Origin: an uncultured Ectothiorhodospiraceae bacterium
GTDB lineage: Bacteria > Pseudomonadota > Gammaproteobacteria > XJ16 > Halofilaceae
Assembly: GCA_913055615.1 (NCBI GenBank)
Contig: CAJXKK010000001.1
Location: forward strand, 101,946 to 165,945
Reading direction: 5' to 3'
DNA: 64,000 nucleotides
In this document: positions 1 to 9,322 of the stretch, piece by piece
Layout of the letters: each line of letters starts with the position of its first letter
Numbering within the stretch: the first letter of the stretch is position 1
The notes under the pieces: generated by a model
Seen by the model: the letters and a program-made list of their open reading frames with translations, nothing else
Told to the model about the DNA's origin: nothing
Database searches by the model: none
Position numbers and translations under genes: made by a program

Positions 1-119
1 CCAAGAGCCCCGACAATCCGGTGTTGAGCGACGGGATACCGAACACCGCGGCTGAGCTCGAAGCCCCGGACAAGCAAATCACCGCCGACAATCAGCAGCG
101 CAAGACCGGCGATGAGCAT
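1..119 (-). pseudogene. Ca2+/Na+ antiporter N-terminus, frameshifted and cut by the window edge
   Basis: Reading leftward from an ATG at 119, the first 19 codons give a hydrophobic segment ending GGDLLVRG, which resembles the first membrane helix of the YrbG/CaCA cation exchanger family. After about position 63 this frame loses the resemblance. The neighbouring frame continues with FGIPSL followed by a Gly-Leu, which matches the conserved FGIPPLIIG stretch of YrbG. Adding one base in the CCCC run at 64-67 would join the two. The gene is therefore either frameshifted or carries a sequencing error in a homopolymer. Only about 40 codons lie in the window, so the family call is tentative. Confidence 0.4.
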
Positions 120-165
120 CAGATCGTCATGTGTCGAAAGCTACCATTTCAGACGCGGCCGCTAT

Positions 166-981
166 TCATGTGCCTTCAGCGGCCAACGCCTCGAGATCGT
201 CGAGTTCCTCCTCGGTGAACCCGGCATGCAGCCGGCCCTCGCGATCAAAAGGGCCCTTGATCCGGCCGCTCATGTATTCCCGGATCAGGGAATTGAAGGT
301 CGTGCGCGGATCCTGGTTGGCCCAGCCGCAGGCGGCATGGAACCAGCGGTTGCCGATATGCACGTGTTCGATCTCGTCGTTATAGATCACATCGAGCGCT
401 CTCACGGCATCGTCAGCGCCCACGCCCTGCAGGCTTTTCATCAGGCCTGGCGTCACGTCGATCCCGCGGGCCTCCAGCACCCGCGGCACCAGCGCCATGC
501 GCACCAGCAGATCATGGTCCGTCTTGACCGCCGTCTCCCAGAGACCATTGTGGGCCGGGAAATCGCCATAGTCGTAACCGCGGTCGTTGAGCAGGGCGCG
601 CAGCATGCCGAAGTGGCGCGCCTCGTCGGCACCCACGCGCGCCCAGTCGACATAGAAATCGCGTGCCATGTCGGGGAACCGGTACACGGCATCGACGGCG
701 AGATTGATGGCGTTGAACTCGATGTGCGCCAGCGCGTGGAGCAGCGCGGCCCGCCCGGGCTCACTGCCGAGGCCGCGGCGCGGCAGTTCACGCGGCGACA
801 CCAGTTCCGGGCGCTCGGGGCGGCCGGGAATCTCGAAGCGGCGCGGTGTCTCCGGGTGCTGCAGCGGGATCCGGTCGTTGCGGATTTCCTCATACAGCGT
901 CGCCGCCGCTGCGCATTTGGCGGTCGGATCGCATTCGAGCACGACCGCCTCGGCGCACGCCTGGACCACGGATTCGCTCAT
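166..981 (-). CDS. DUF455 ferritin-like protein
   Basis: This 271-residue protein matches the DUF455 (COG2833) family, which has a ferritin-like helical fold. Residues such as the Glu in LAHIEFNAINLA, the EARHFGML stretch and the EIEHVHIG stretch supply the Glu/His residues expected for a di-iron site. Its biochemical role is not established. The ATG at 981 overlaps the recO stop codon by an ATGA, so it is probably translated with recO. In many relatives pdxJ occupies this place after recO; here there is no pdxJ. Recognition of the family is confident, while the metal site is inferred from the motifs. Confidence 0.85.
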   Translation of the reverse strand: MSESVVQACAEAVVLECDPTAKCAAAATLYEEIRNDRIPLQHPETPRRFEIPGRPERPELVSPRELPRRGLGSEPGRAALLHALAHIEFNAINLAVDAVYRFPDMARDFYVDWARVGADEARHFGMLRALLNDRGYDYGDFPAHNGLWETAVKTDHDLLVRMALVPRVLEARGIDVTPGLMKSLQGVGADDAVRALDVIYNDEIEHVHIGNRWFHAACGWANQDPRTTFNSLIREYMSGRIKGPFDREGRLHAGFTEEELDDLEALAAEGT

Positions 982-1709
982 GTACTCCCTCCACCATACA
1001 TCGAACGGTACAGTTCCCGGCTTTTCAGTGGCCGGTTGCCGAGATGGGGCGCCAGGCTCGCGCGCAGGAGGCGTCGCGCCGAGCGCAGCACATCGGCATC
1101 GTCGAATTCACGCTGGGCGATCGCAAGCAGGTGTGCACCGGACACCCGCAACGCCTCCGAACCGGCCGGGCCATATGCGGGCGCCGGTCCGTGCTCGATC
1201 AGGAAATCGTAGTCGATATCGGGCTGTACCGGCTCACCCGTACCCGCATCACAGTCCAGCGGCGGCGCGAAGCCCAGGGCATCCAGCAGTTCGATCTCGA
1301 AGCGCCGCAGCGCGGGTTCCGCGGGCGCGTCTCCGGCGAGCGCCGTGATGGCCAGGTCGTAGGACTCGAAGACCTCGGGATTGGGGTCATCCCGGCCGAG
1401 CAGGCGCATCACCAGTTCACTGCAGTAGAAGCCGGCCAGCAGCCTGCGCCCGGCGGGCGGCGGGCGCCAGCGCTCGGCGTCCACCGTCGTCAGCGTCCGC
1501 AGTTCCCCCCGGCCGGTCCAGGCCATCAGCAGCGGCTGGAATGGCTCGAGCAGGGGGCGGGTACGATTCCCCCGGCTGCGGACACCGCGTGCGACCAGGC
1601 CGATGCGGCCGGCATCGACGGTCAGGGCCTCCACGAGCATGCTGGTGTTGCGCCAGGGCCGGGTCTGAAGAACGTAGCCGCGGCCGAGCTCGCCGCGTGC
1701 GGGGGTCAT
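978..1709 (-). CDS. recO: DNA repair protein RecO
   Basis: RecO helps load RecA onto SSB-coated single-stranded DNA in the RecFOR recombination pathway. The 243-residue product has the N-terminal OB-fold features (GYVLQTRPWRNTSMLVEALT) followed by the helical domain with FYCSELVMRLLGRDDPNPEVF, typical of the family. An upstream in-frame start at 1778 is possible, but the ATG at 1709 overlaps the era stop as ATGA and gives the usual RecO length, so it is preferred. The family's C-terminal zinc-binding cysteines are not present, as in many gammaproteobacterial RecO proteins. Confidence 0.92.
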   Translation of the reverse strand: MTPARGELGRGYVLQTRPWRNTSMLVEALTVDAGRIGLVARGVRSRGNRTRPLLEPFQPLLMAWTGRGELRTLTTVDAERWRPPPAGRRLLAGFYCSELVMRLLGRDDPNPEVFESYDLAITALAGDAPAEPALRRFEIELLDALGFAPPLDCDAGTGEPVQPDIDYDFLIEHGPAPAYGPAGSEALRVSGAHLLAIAQREFDDADVLRSARRLLRASLAPHLGNRPLKSRELYRSMYGGGST

Positions 1710-2647
1710 TCCGTCTCGTAGCCGAACTGGCGCAGCGCGCGGGTGTCGTCGGACCAGTCGGCCCGGACCTTGACCCACAGTTCCAGGTGGATGCCGGTAC
1801 CGAACAGGCGCTGCATGGCCTGGCGGGCGCTGGAACCGACCGCCTTGAGGCTCTCGCCACTGCGGCCGATCACGATCGCCTTCTGGCCCTCGCGCTCGAC
1901 CCAGATGATCGCGTCGATGCCGGTACGCCCATCCTCCATCGCCTCGAAGCGGTCGATCGAGACCGTCAGGGCGTAGGGCACCTCCTGCCCCATGCGACGC
2001 GTCAACTGTTCGCGGATCAGCTCGGCCGCCAGGAAGCGCTCGTCACGGTCCGTCAGGTCGTCCGCTTCAAACTGGTGCTCGCCCTCCGGGATTCGCTCGC
2101 GCAGTTCGTTCCAAAGGCCCTCGACGTTATCCCCCGTCCAGGCGGAGAGCGGCACGACCGCCTCCATATCGAGTTGCCCGGCGAACGAATCGAGGAACGG
2201 CAGCAGGCGTTTCTTGTCCTTGACCCGGTCGACCTGGTTGACCACGCCGATCACCGGGACGCCGGCCTCGCGCAGCCGGTCACGCACCAGCGCATCGTCA
2301 TCCTCCCAGCGCTCGGATCCGACGACGAACAGCGCGACATCGACCCCCGTGATGGCCGCGGTGGCGGCGCGATTGAGACTGCGGTTCAACTGCCGGCGGG
2401 CGTTGCCGTGCAGGCCCGGCGTGTCGACGAAGGCCACCTGCAGATCGCCCTCGGTCACGATGCCGAGGATCCGGTGCCGGGTCGTCTGCGGGCGTGACGC
2501 GGTGATACACAGCCGCTCGCCGATCAGGCGATTGACCAGGGTCGACTTGCCCACATTGGGGCGGCCGACGACGGCTACGACACCGAAACGGGTCTGACTC
2601 AAGCGTGCTCCTCCGGGTACATCGGGCGTCTCATCCGCGCTCCGCAA
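1706..2647 (-). CDS. era: GTPase Era
   Basis: Era is an essential GTPase that binds 16S rRNA and acts in 30S subunit maturation. The 313-residue protein shows the G1 loop GRPNVGKST, the G3 motif DTPG, the G4 motif NQVD and a C-terminal KH domain with the VEREGQKAIVIGRSGE signature. About 17 residues precede the usual start of homologues; a later start is possible. The gene overlaps the end of rnc by 17 bases and its stop overlaps the recO start, matching the common rnc-era-recO operon. Confidence 0.96.
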   Translation of the reverse strand: MRSADETPDVPGGARLSQTRFGVVAVVGRPNVGKSTLVNRLIGERLCITASRPQTTRHRILGIVTEGDLQVAFVDTPGLHGNARRQLNRSLNRAATAAITGVDVALFVVGSERWEDDDALVRDRLREAGVPVIGVVNQVDRVKDKKRLLPFLDSFAGQLDMEAVVPLSAWTGDNVEGLWNELRERIPEGEHQFEADDLTDRDERFLAAELIREQLTRRMGQEVPYALTVSIDRFEAMEDGRTGIDAIIWVEREGQKAIVIGRSGESLKAVGSSARQAMQRLFGTGIHLELWVKVRADWSDDTRALRQFGYETE

Positions 2648-3308
2648 GCGCGTCGAGGCAGGTCAGCGCCGCCTGCTGTTCCGCCTTGCGGCGGCTGCGG
2701 GCGGTCGCGTGGCGCTCACAATCCAGCGCCTCGATACGGCAGCGGACGGTAAACCGTTGCTCATGGTCCGCGCCCGTCACCTCGATCACCTCATAGGCCG
2801 GCGGTGAATAGCGACGGCTCTGAAGATACTCCTGCAGGCGCGTCTTCGGGTCTTTCAGTTCGTCGGCGTTCGGCAGATCCGCCAGGCGAGTCGCGAACAG
2901 CGCCCGCACACGCACACGCACCGTCTCGAAATCGCTGTCCAGGAACATCGCCCCGACCAGGGCCTCGAAGGCATCCGCCAGGATCGATGCACGCCGGTGA
3001 CCACCGCTTTTGCGCTCGCCCTCGCCCATCAGCAGGGCCTCGCCGAGACCGAGCTCGCGCGCGATACCGGCCAGCGTCTCGCCGCGTACCAGTGCGGCCC
3101 GCAGTCGGCTGAGCTCGCCCTCGGGCGATGCCGGGCGCAACCGGTAGAGCTCAATCGCGATGATGCTGTTGAGCAACGCATCCCCGAGGAACTCAAGCCG
3201 CTCATTGTTCGCGGCCCCGGCGCTGCGGTGGGTCAGCGCCTCCCGCAACAGGCCCGGCGCGGCGAAGTCGTGCCCGAGCGCCCGGGCGATTCGTTCCATC
3301 GGTTCCAT
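2631..3308 (-). CDS. rnc: Ribonuclease III
   Basis: RNase III cleaves double-stranded RNA in rRNA precursors and structured mRNAs. The 225-residue protein contains the nuclease signature NERLEFLGDALL near residues 34-45, the second acidic site in DAFEALVGAMFLD, and a C-terminal double-stranded RNA-binding domain from about residue 150 that includes KTRLQEYLQ and ARSRRKAEQQAA. Two in-frame ATG codons (3308 and 3299) are possible starts. It lies between the DUF4845 gene and era, as in related genomes. Confidence 0.96.
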   Translation of the reverse strand: MEPMERIARALGHDFAAPGLLREALTHRSAGAANNERLEFLGDALLNSIIAIELYRLRPASPEGELSRLRAALVRGETLAGIARELGLGEALLMGEGERKSGGHRRASILADAFEALVGAMFLDSDFETVRVRVRALFATRLADLPNADELKDPKTRLQEYLQSRRYSPPAYEVIEVTGADHEQRFTVRCRIEALDCERHATARSRRKAEQQAALTCLDALAERG

Positions 3309-3311
3309 CGG

Positions 3312-3677
3312 TCAGCGCGCGATCGTGCGGTCGAAGGTCACCACGAGTTCGACATTCGCCAGCAGTGGCCGGCGTTGTTCATAGTTGACATGGATCTCCA
3401 GCCCGCCATCCCGGCGCCGGATATCCATGGTCTCACGCGGCTCCAGAGAGCGCAGGTTGTTCAGGCCGAACCGCACGCGGACCTTCTCCCACACCTCCGC
3501 CATGTCATCGTCGCTGCGGGTGTCCTCCTGGACCGACTCGGCGACCGAGATCACGCTCCAGTAGTTCAGGTATACCGGGGTCAGGCGAACCGCAACCAGC
3601 AGTACGAACCCGACGACGATCAGGATGCCCAGCATGGCCCACATGGTCATCCCGCGCTGGCGACGTTGCAGGATCAT
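3312..3677 (-). CDS. DUF4845 membrane-anchored protein
   Basis: This 121-residue protein starts with a short basic segment, QRRQRG, and then one hydrophobic helix (about residues 11-30) that looks like a type IV pilin-like or signal-anchor N-terminus. The remainder is a soluble domain, probably periplasmic. It matches the DUF4845 family, which commonly sits between lepB and rnc in gammaproteobacteria. Function is unknown. Three bases separate its stop from the rnc start, so the two are probably cotranscribed. Confidence 0.8.
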   Translation of the reverse strand: MILQRRQRGMTMWAMLGILIVVGFVLLVAVRLTPVYLNYWSVISVAESVQEDTRSDDDMAEVWEKVRVRFGLNNLRSLEPRETMDIRRRDGGLEIHVNYEQRRPLLANVELVVTFDRTIAR

Positions 3678-3703
3678 CGCGCTCTCCCCGGAGGCTGTAA
3701 AAG

Positions 3704-4507
3704 TCAGTCAATACCATTACCGATACGGGACCAGTCTACCCCACCCTCGCCCCAATCCCAGTGCATCCAGATGAACTCGGCCTCGCCGACGAGATTGGCC
3801 GCCGGCACATAGCCCCAGGAACGGCTGTCATTGCTGTGATCGCGGTTATCGCCAAGCACGAAGTACTGCCCCTCGGGCACGATGAATTCGCCCTCGGGAC
3901 TGCGGCCATTGGGGTCAAGCAGTACCGAATGGGTGGTATCGCCGATCCGTTCGCGGAACCGCAGCAGTTCCCTGCCGCCGTTCTGGCCGGCCGGACGGTA
4001 TTGGCCGATCTGCTCCATATCGACCGGGTCGCCGTTGATGAACAGGCGCCGGTTGTAATACGCGATCTGGTCACCGGGCAGACCGACGATCCGTTTGATG
4101 TAGTTGATCGAGGGCTTGCGCGGGTAGCGGAACACGGCCACATCACCGCGTTCCGGCTCACCGGTTTCGATCACCTGCGTATGCGTGACCGGCAGCCGGA
4201 CACCGTAGGACAGCTTGTTCACCACGATGAAGTCCCCGACCTCGAGTGTCGGCAGCATGGACGGCGAGGGGATGCGGAACGGTTCCGCGAGGAACGACCG
4301 CAGCACCAGCACGATGAGCAGTACCGGGAAGAACGAGCGCGCGTATTCGACCAGTGTCGGATCGGGGATCGCATCCGCGCGCGCGCCATGGGTCTTTTCC
4401 ATGGATCGCGCACGACGGGCGCCGGCGAACACGACCGCATCGACGGCCCAGATCAGGCCCGATACGGCGGTCGCCAGCACCAGGATGACTTCGAAATCCA
4501 ACCCCAT
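3704..4507 (-). CDS. lepB: Signal peptidase I
   Basis: LepB is the inner-membrane serine protease that removes signal peptides from secreted proteins. The 267-residue protein has two N-terminal hydrophobic segments (about 5-28 and 58-72). The catalytic Ser is S83 in PSPSMLPTL and the general base is K138 in YIKRIVGLPGD. The conserved GDNRDHSNDSRSWG box is also present. A Shine-Dalgarno-like GGGGAG precedes the ATG. It lies downstream of lepA, a conserved arrangement. Confidence 0.96.
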   Translation of the reverse strand: MGLDFEVILVLATAVSGLIWAVDAVVFAGARRARSMEKTHGARADAIPDPTLVEYARSFFPVLLIVLVLRSFLAEPFRIPSPSMLPTLEVGDFIVVNKLSYGVRLPVTHTQVIETGEPERGDVAVFRYPRKPSINYIKRIVGLPGDQIAYYNRRLFINGDPVDMEQIGQYRPAGQNGGRELLRFRERIGDTTHSVLLDPNGRSPEGEFIVPEGQYFVLGDNRDHSNDSRSWGYVPAANLVGEAEFIWMHWDWGEGGVDWSRIGNGID

Positions 4508-4561
4508 GTTGACACTCCCCGGTCAGCGCACAGGCGGGCTCGCCTCTGCCGGCAGCCAGGG

Positions 4562-4595
4562 GCCTGGCCGGGGAAGTCGGGCTCCCCGGGCAGGC
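4562..4595 (-). other. Hairpin between lepA and lepB
   Basis: In the 98 bases between lepA and lepB, the sequence folds into a GC-rich hairpin. The arms are about GCCTG-CCGGGGA and TCCCCGGCCAGGC, with a short loop. No run of T follows, so it is not a clear Rho-independent terminator. It may tune the relative expression of lepA and lepB or stabilise the mRNA; this is inference. Confidence 0.35.
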
Positions 4596-4605
4596 CTCTG
4601 ACATA

Positions 4606-6402
4606 TTATTGGTTCTTCTCGACCTGGAGCACGGCGAGAAAGGCGTCCTGGGGGATCTCTACCTTGCCCACCTGCTTCATCCGTTTCTTGCCTTCTTTTT
4701 GTTTCTCGAGCAGCTTTCGCTTGCGACTCACATCGCCCCCGTAGCACTTCGCCGTCACGTTCTTGCGCATCGCCTTGACCGTGGAGCGTGCGATGATGTG
4801 GTTGCCGATCGCCGCCTGGATGGCGACCTCGAACATCTGGCGCGGGATGATCTCACGCATCCGGTCGACGAGTTCGCGCCCGCGCTGCTGGCTCTTGGCC
4901 CGATGCACGATCAGTGACAGCGCGTCGACGCGGTCGCCATTGATCAGTATATCGAGGCGTACGAGATCGGCCGTCTCGAAACGCTTGAATTCGTAATCGA
5001 ACGAGGCGTAGCCACGGCTGACGGATTTCAGGCGATCGAAGAAATCCAGCACGATCTCGGCCAAGGGCAGTTCATAGGTCATCGAGACCTGGTTGCCGAT
5101 ATAGGCCATGTTCTTCTGAACGCCCCGTTTCTCCACGCAGAGCTTGATGACCTCGCCGATGAACTCCTGCGGCATGAGCAGGTTGGCCTCGACGACCGGC
5201 TCGCGGATCTCGGCGATCGACGTGACCGGCGGGAGCTCGGACGGATTATGCACATTGAGGATTTCGTTGTCCGTCGTAAGCACCTCGAACACCACCGTCG
5301 GCGCAGTCGTGATCAGGTCGAGCCCGTATTCACGTTCCAGCCGTTCCTGGACGATCTCCATGTGGAGCATGCCGAGGAATCCAACCCGGAAACCGAAACC
5401 CAGGGCCTGCGATACCTCCGGCTCATAATGCAGCGACGAATCGTTCAGGCGCAGCTTGCCGAGCGCATCGCGGAAGGCCTCGTAGTCGTCGGAGCTGATC
5501 GGGAACAGCCCCGTGAACACGTTCGGCCGGACCTCGCGGAAACCCGGCAGCATCTCCGGGGCCGGATTCGACGCCGACGTGATCGTATCACCGACCCTGG
5601 ATGCATCGATGTCCTTGATACCGGCGATCAGGAAGCCGACCTCGCCCACGCCGAGCGCGTCGCGCGTCTCGCGGTGCGGCGCGAACACGCCCACGGAATC
5701 GACATGATACGCGCGCCCGGTCGACATCATCCGGATCTTCTCGCCGGATTTAAGCCGTCCCTGAAACACCCGCACCAGTGAGACGACGCCCACATACTGG
5801 TCGAACCACGAGTCGACAATCAGCGCCTGGGTGGGTGCGCCCGGGTCGCCCTGCGGCGGCGGCACCTGTTGGACCAGACGCTCGAGCAGGTCGATCACAC
5901 CGACCCCGGTCTTGGCCGATACGCGCACGGCATCCAGCGCCTCGAGGCCGATCACGTCCTCGATCTCCTGGGCGACACGGTCGGCGTCGGCGGCAGGCAG
6001 ATCGACCTTGTTCAGGACCGGGATCACCTCGAGGTCCAGCCCGATGGCCGTGTAACAGTTGGCGACGCTCTGCGCCTCTACGCCCTGCGAGGCGTCCACG
6101 ACCAGCAACGCGCCTTCGCAGGCCTGCAGCGAGCGCGCGACTTCATACGAGAAATCGACGTGGCCGGGTGTATCGATGAAATTGAGCAGGTATTCCTGGC
6201 CATCGCGCGCCGTGTACTTCAGCGATACGGCCTGGGCCTTGATCGTGATGCCGCGCTCGCGCTCGAGGTCCATCGAATCGAGCATCTGCTCCGAGCGTTC
6301 GCGCTCGGTGAGCAGGCTGCAGTTCTCGATGAACCGATCGGCCAGGGTCGACTTGCCGTGGTCGATATGGGCGATGATGGAGAAGTTGCGGATCTGCTGC
6401 AT
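4606..6402 (-). CDS. lepA: Elongation factor 4 (LepA)
   Basis: LepA is a ribosome-associated translational GTPase related to EF-G. The 598-residue length is standard. The G1 motif [10 protein letters not shown] occurs near residue 12, followed by RGITIKAQ, the G3 motif DTPGHVDF and the G4 motif NKVDL. The C-terminal LepA-specific domain ends with the basic stretch [18 protein letters not shown]. The ATG shares one base with the stop of the upstream glutaredoxin-like gene (TGATG), which suggests translational coupling. Confidence 0.97.
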   Translation of the reverse strand: MQQIRNFSIIAHIDHGKSTLADRFIENCSLLTERERSEQMLDSMDLERERGITIKAQAVSLKYTARDGQEYLLNFIDTPGHVDFSYEVARSLQACEGALLVVDASQGVEAQSVANCYTAIGLDLEVIPVLNKVDLPAADADRVAQEIEDVIGLEALDAVRVSAKTGVGVIDLLERLVQQVPPPQGDPGAPTQALIVDSWFDQYVGVVSLVRVFQGRLKSGEKIRMMSTGRAYHVDSVGVFAPHRETRDALGVGEVGFLIAGIKDIDASRVGDTITSASNPAPEMLPGFREVRPNVFTGLFPISSDDYEAFRDALGKLRLNDSSLHYEPEVSQALGFGFRVGFLGMLHMEIVQERLEREYGLDLITTAPTVVFEVLTTDNEILNVHNPSELPPVTSIAEIREPVVEANLLMPQEFIGEVIKLCVEKRGVQKNMAYIGNQVSMTYELPLAEIVLDFFDRLKSVSRGYASFDYEFKRFETADLVRLDILINGDRVDALSLIVHRAKSQQRGRELVDRMREIIPRQMFEVAIQAAIGNHIIARSTVKAMRKNVTAKCYGGDVSRKRKLLEKQKEGKKRMKQVGKVEIPQDAFLAVLQVEKNQ

Positions 6403-6653
6403 CAGGTATCCGGGGCGGAGGCGAGCGCGCGTTCGAGCGCATCCGCGTCAAGGTGGTAACGGGCGATTTCGGTGCCATCGAATTCCAGCACCGGGATTGC
6501 GGTGTTGTAGCGGCGGACAAGCTCCGAATCCCGATCGATGTCCACCGATTCGATATCGAGACCGAAGCGATCGGCGACGGGCCGCGCGACCGCGAGCATT
6601 TCATCACAGAGGCCGCAGCGGGCGCGCGTATACAGAACCAGACGCGCCGCCAT
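6402..6653 (-). CDS. Glutaredoxin-like thioredoxin-fold protein
   Basis: This 83-residue protein belongs to the small glutaredoxin-like (DUF836) family. The redox motif CGLC lies near residues 13-16 of a thioredoxin fold, and the cis-proline is in AIPVLEFDG. It probably acts as a cytoplasmic thiol-disulfide protein, but its partner is unknown. The start overlaps the degP stop (TAATG) and its stop overlaps the lepA start, so it is embedded in the operon. Such a gene before lepA is seen in other gammaproteobacteria. Confidence 0.85.
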   Translation of the reverse strand: MAARLVLYTRARCGLCDEMLAVARPVADRFGLDIESVDIDRDSELVRRYNTAIPVLEFDGTEIARYHLDADALERALASAPDT

Positions 6654-8104
6654 TATTCGGCCTCGGGCACCTCGATCGCGATGAACTGCGGCCCCTCGTC
6701 ACGCTCGACGAGCAGCGCCACACTGCGCCCGCCCGGGAGCTCGGCGACCCGTTCGGCGAAGTCGTCCACCCCCTCAATCGGCCGGGAATTCATCATCACG
6801 ATCACATCGCCCCGGCGCAGCCCGCTGCCGACCGCGGGCTGCGAAAGCAGCTCGACCACCTCGACGCCGCCGGGGCCGAGATCACGCTGCTCGCGCAATG
6901 TATCGCTCACGGCCGCGACCCGCATGCCAAACCGTGCACCGGCCTCTTCCCGCTGTTCGGTCTGCGGATCGTCGTTACGCCCTTCATCAGGCGAACCGTA
7001 GCCGGCCATTTCGGACTCTTCCGGGAGCCGCCCGATCGTCACACGCAGGGTCATGCGCTCGCCGTCACGGACGATTTCGACCCGCGCTTTCGAGCCGATC
7101 GGTGTCCGGCCCACCAACGGCGGCAATGCACTCGAGCGGGGCACCTCATCGCCAGCGAATCCGACGATCACATCACCGACCCGGAGCCCCGCCTTCGCCG
7201 CGGGCGAGTCCGGCAGCACCCGGGACACCAGCGCGCCACGCGCGCGCTCCATACCGAAGGATTCCGCGAGATCCCGCGTCACCTCCTGGATCACGACACC
7301 CAGCCAGCCGCGCGCGACCTTGCCGGTCTCCCGCAACTGGTCGGCGACATCCCCCGCGACATCAATCGGGATCGCGAAGGACAGACCCATGAAGCCGCCG
7401 GTACGACTGAAGATCTGCGCATTGACACCGACCACCTCGCCATCGAGGTTGAACAGCGGCCCGCCGGAATTACCCGGGTTGATCGCGACATCGGTCTGGA
7501 TGAAGGGGACGTAATTGTCGTTCGGCAGACTGCGCCCCTTCGCGCTGACGATCCCCGCCGTCACCGAGTGATCGAACCCGAACGGCGAACCGATCGCGAG
7601 GACCCATTCGCCAACCTCCAGGTGATCCGGATCGCCGGTCTTTACCGCCGGCAGCCCCTTGGCATCGATTTTCAGCAGGGCCACATCGCTGCGCTTGTCC
7701 GTGCCGACCAGCTCGGCCTCGAACTGACGCCGGTCGTGCAGGCGCACGATGATCTCGTCGGCGTCGGCGACCACATGGCCGTTGGTGAGGACGTAACCAT
7801 CACTGGAAATAATGAATCCCGACCCCAGCGAGGCCGTATCCCGGCTGCGCGGCTGCGCGCGTTCACCGAAGAATTTCCGGAACAGATCGCCGAACGGCGA
7901 GTCCTCGAACTCGGGCATGTCGAACCCGGGCGGCAGTCCGCCCCGCCGCGGTTCGACCTCGCGGCTGGTGCTGATATTCACCACAGAGCGGTACTGGTCT
8001 TCCACCAGATCCGTGAAATCCGGCAGTTCGGCCAGCGCCGTTGCCGGGAATACCACGAGCGAAATGGCCAGGGCGAGCGCGCGGGCGTAAACGGTCTGCA
8101 GCAT
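6653..8104 (-). CDS. mucD: Periplasmic serine protease DegP/MucD
   Basis: This HtrA-family protease and chaperone degrades misfolded envelope proteins. The ATG at 8104 gives 483 residues with a clear signal peptide ending ATALA before ELPDF. The catalytic triad appears in TNGHVVADADE (His), SDVALLKI (Asp) and GNSGGPLF (Ser). Two C-terminal PDZ domains follow, each with a glycine-rich carboxylate-binding loop. An upstream in-frame start at 8188 would put 28 residues before the signal peptide and is not favoured. The location after mucB and rpoE matches MucD, which feeds into envelope-stress control. Confidence 0.95.
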   Translation of the reverse strand: MLQTVYARALALAISLVVFPATALAELPDFTDLVEDQYRSVVNISTSREVEPRRGGLPPGFDMPEFEDSPFGDLFRKFFGERAQPRSRDTASLGSGFIISSDGYVLTNGHVVADADEIIVRLHDRRQFEAELVGTDKRSDVALLKIDAKGLPAVKTGDPDHLEVGEWVLAIGSPFGFDHSVTAGIVSAKGRSLPNDNYVPFIQTDVAINPGNSGGPLFNLDGEVVGVNAQIFSRTGGFMGLSFAIPIDVAGDVADQLRETGKVARGWLGVVIQEVTRDLAESFGMERARGALVSRVLPDSPAAKAGLRVGDVIVGFAGDEVPRSSALPPLVGRTPIGSKARVEIVRDGERMTLRVTIGRLPEESEMAGYGSPDEGRNDDPQTEQREEAGARFGMRVAAVSDTLREQRDLGPGGVEVVELLSQPAVGSGLRRGDVIVMMNSRPIEGVDDFAERVAELPGGRSVALLVERDEGPQFIAIEVPEAE

Positions 8105-8296
8105 GGCGGTGTTCGGCCTCCCGGCGGGATCAACCCTGGAATCGGCGTATTCGGATGGCGGGATCGGTGTGCTCGTGGGCCCCGGCAACGGTCACTTCGA
8201 TCGCTACCCCAGCGCACCGAACCGGGCTCCTGCGATTCCCGATTCGCCATTGGGCCTGTCAGACCGCGGATCGACCAACCGTGTGATGCCAGTAGA

Positions 8297-8305
8297 TCAT
8301 AGCAT
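8297..8305 (-). promoter_or_regulatory. Possible extended -10 promoter for mucD
   Basis: On the minus strand the sequence TGCTATGAT forms an extended -10 element about 190 bases before the mucD start, inside the 237-base gap after mucB. No good -35 is seen at the expected spacing. It could let mucD be expressed apart from rpoE-mucAB. The support is only the motif. Confidence 0.35.
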
Positions 8306-8341
8306 ATCGACCACTGGCGCCGAAGGTCGTGGTATCGCGAC

Positions 8342-9322
8342 TCAGCGGCGCTGCACGCCCAGTCCGAACTGCCTGACGGTCGCCGCCGGCACTTCGCCCA
8401 CGGCCGTCACCTGGTGGCCATCGATCTCGTGTCCGAACGCATGCACCGCCCCCATCCTCGAGAGCCCGCGCAACGGCATCGCATCGGTGCCCGCCGGCTC
8501 GACGAAGATCGATACCGATGCCAGCCCATCAGTGTACACCGAGTGCTGAACGGCCTCGCCGTGCGGCGGCATCGCCTCGTTTTGGTGTGAAACCAGCCGG
8601 AATCCGGGTGGCAGCCCGGTCGTTTCCCATTCGGGATCCTCCAGCCGCGTGGAGTCCGCCGATGGATTTGCTTGGCGACTGTACTGTTCGCCCTCCAGTG
8701 AGGGCCGGAAGCGCTCGCGCCCGACCGTATCCAGTGGTTCGATATGCGTGAACATGATGCGCTCGTAAACCGAGTCGTCGCGTCCGACCAGATCGGAACG
8801 CAGCAGCAGACCGGTCTCCCGGTCGATCCACATGCGGTAGCCATAGCGGTAGTGATCCTCGCCGGCGATGCGAAGGATCCGGGCCTCGCGCCCGGCAACC
8901 CTGGCCGTACCCCCGAGTTCGGCCGCGTAATGTTGCGGCAGTGACCGCAGATCGCGTGGCGGTTGGGGTGCCGGCAGATCACCCGGTCGCTGATCCTCCA
9001 GCATCCGGCGTTCGGCCGGCCAGACACAGGTGACCTTATCGCCCTCGCGGATCACCTCGAACGGTTCACCATTGAGCACGCGCAGGCGCTCGTACTCCTG
9101 GCCGTCGATATGGCCGTGTACGATCGCCAGCGATTCCAGATGGTCGCCGTGTTCATAGACCAGCGTCCCCTCATAGGCCTGACTGAGCATGGCCTCGGCC
9201 ATGCGCATCAGCAGGTCCGCGGCTTCATCCGCCGCGGCGGCCGGGGCGACGCCGGCGAGCATTATCGTCGTGAGGATGGCCGCGAGCGGCAGGCGCCACG
9301 AGCGGGGATCATGGATCCGCAT
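8342..9322 (-). CDS. mucB: Sigma-E regulator MucB/RseB
   Basis: MucB/RseB is a periplasmic protein that binds the anti-sigma factor MucA/RseA and shields it from proteolysis until envelope stress occurs. The ATG at 9322 gives 326 residues beginning with a signal peptide that ends near APAAAADEA. The body has the LolA-like N-terminal domain (MLSQAYEGTLVYEHGDHLES) and the C-terminal domain with WETTGLPPGFRLVSHQ. The start overlaps the end of mucA by 14 bases. No mucC follows; the next gene is mucD. Confidence 0.9.
   Translation of the reverse strand: MRIHDPRSWRLPLAAILTTIMLAGVAPAAAADEAADLLMRMAEAMLSQAYEGTLVYEHGDHLESLAIVHGHIDGQEYERLRVLNGEPFEVIREGDKVTCVWPAERRMLEDQRPGDLPAPQPPRDLRSLPQHYAAELGGTARVAGREARILRIAGEDHYRYGYRMWIDRETGLLLRSDLVGRDDSVYERIMFTHIEPLDTVGRERFRPSLEGEQYSRQANPSADSTRLEDPEWETTGLPPGFRLVSHQNEAMPPHGEAVQHSVYTDGLASVSIFVEPAGTDAMPLRGLSRMGAVHAFGHEIDGHQVTAVGEVPAATVRQFGLGVQRR

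Noticed and set aside
6059..8302. A 747-codon open frame opposite lepA and mucD
   Set aside because: It is antisense to two strongly conserved genes and has the Arg/Pro/His-rich makeup of GC-rich shadow frames; no family features.
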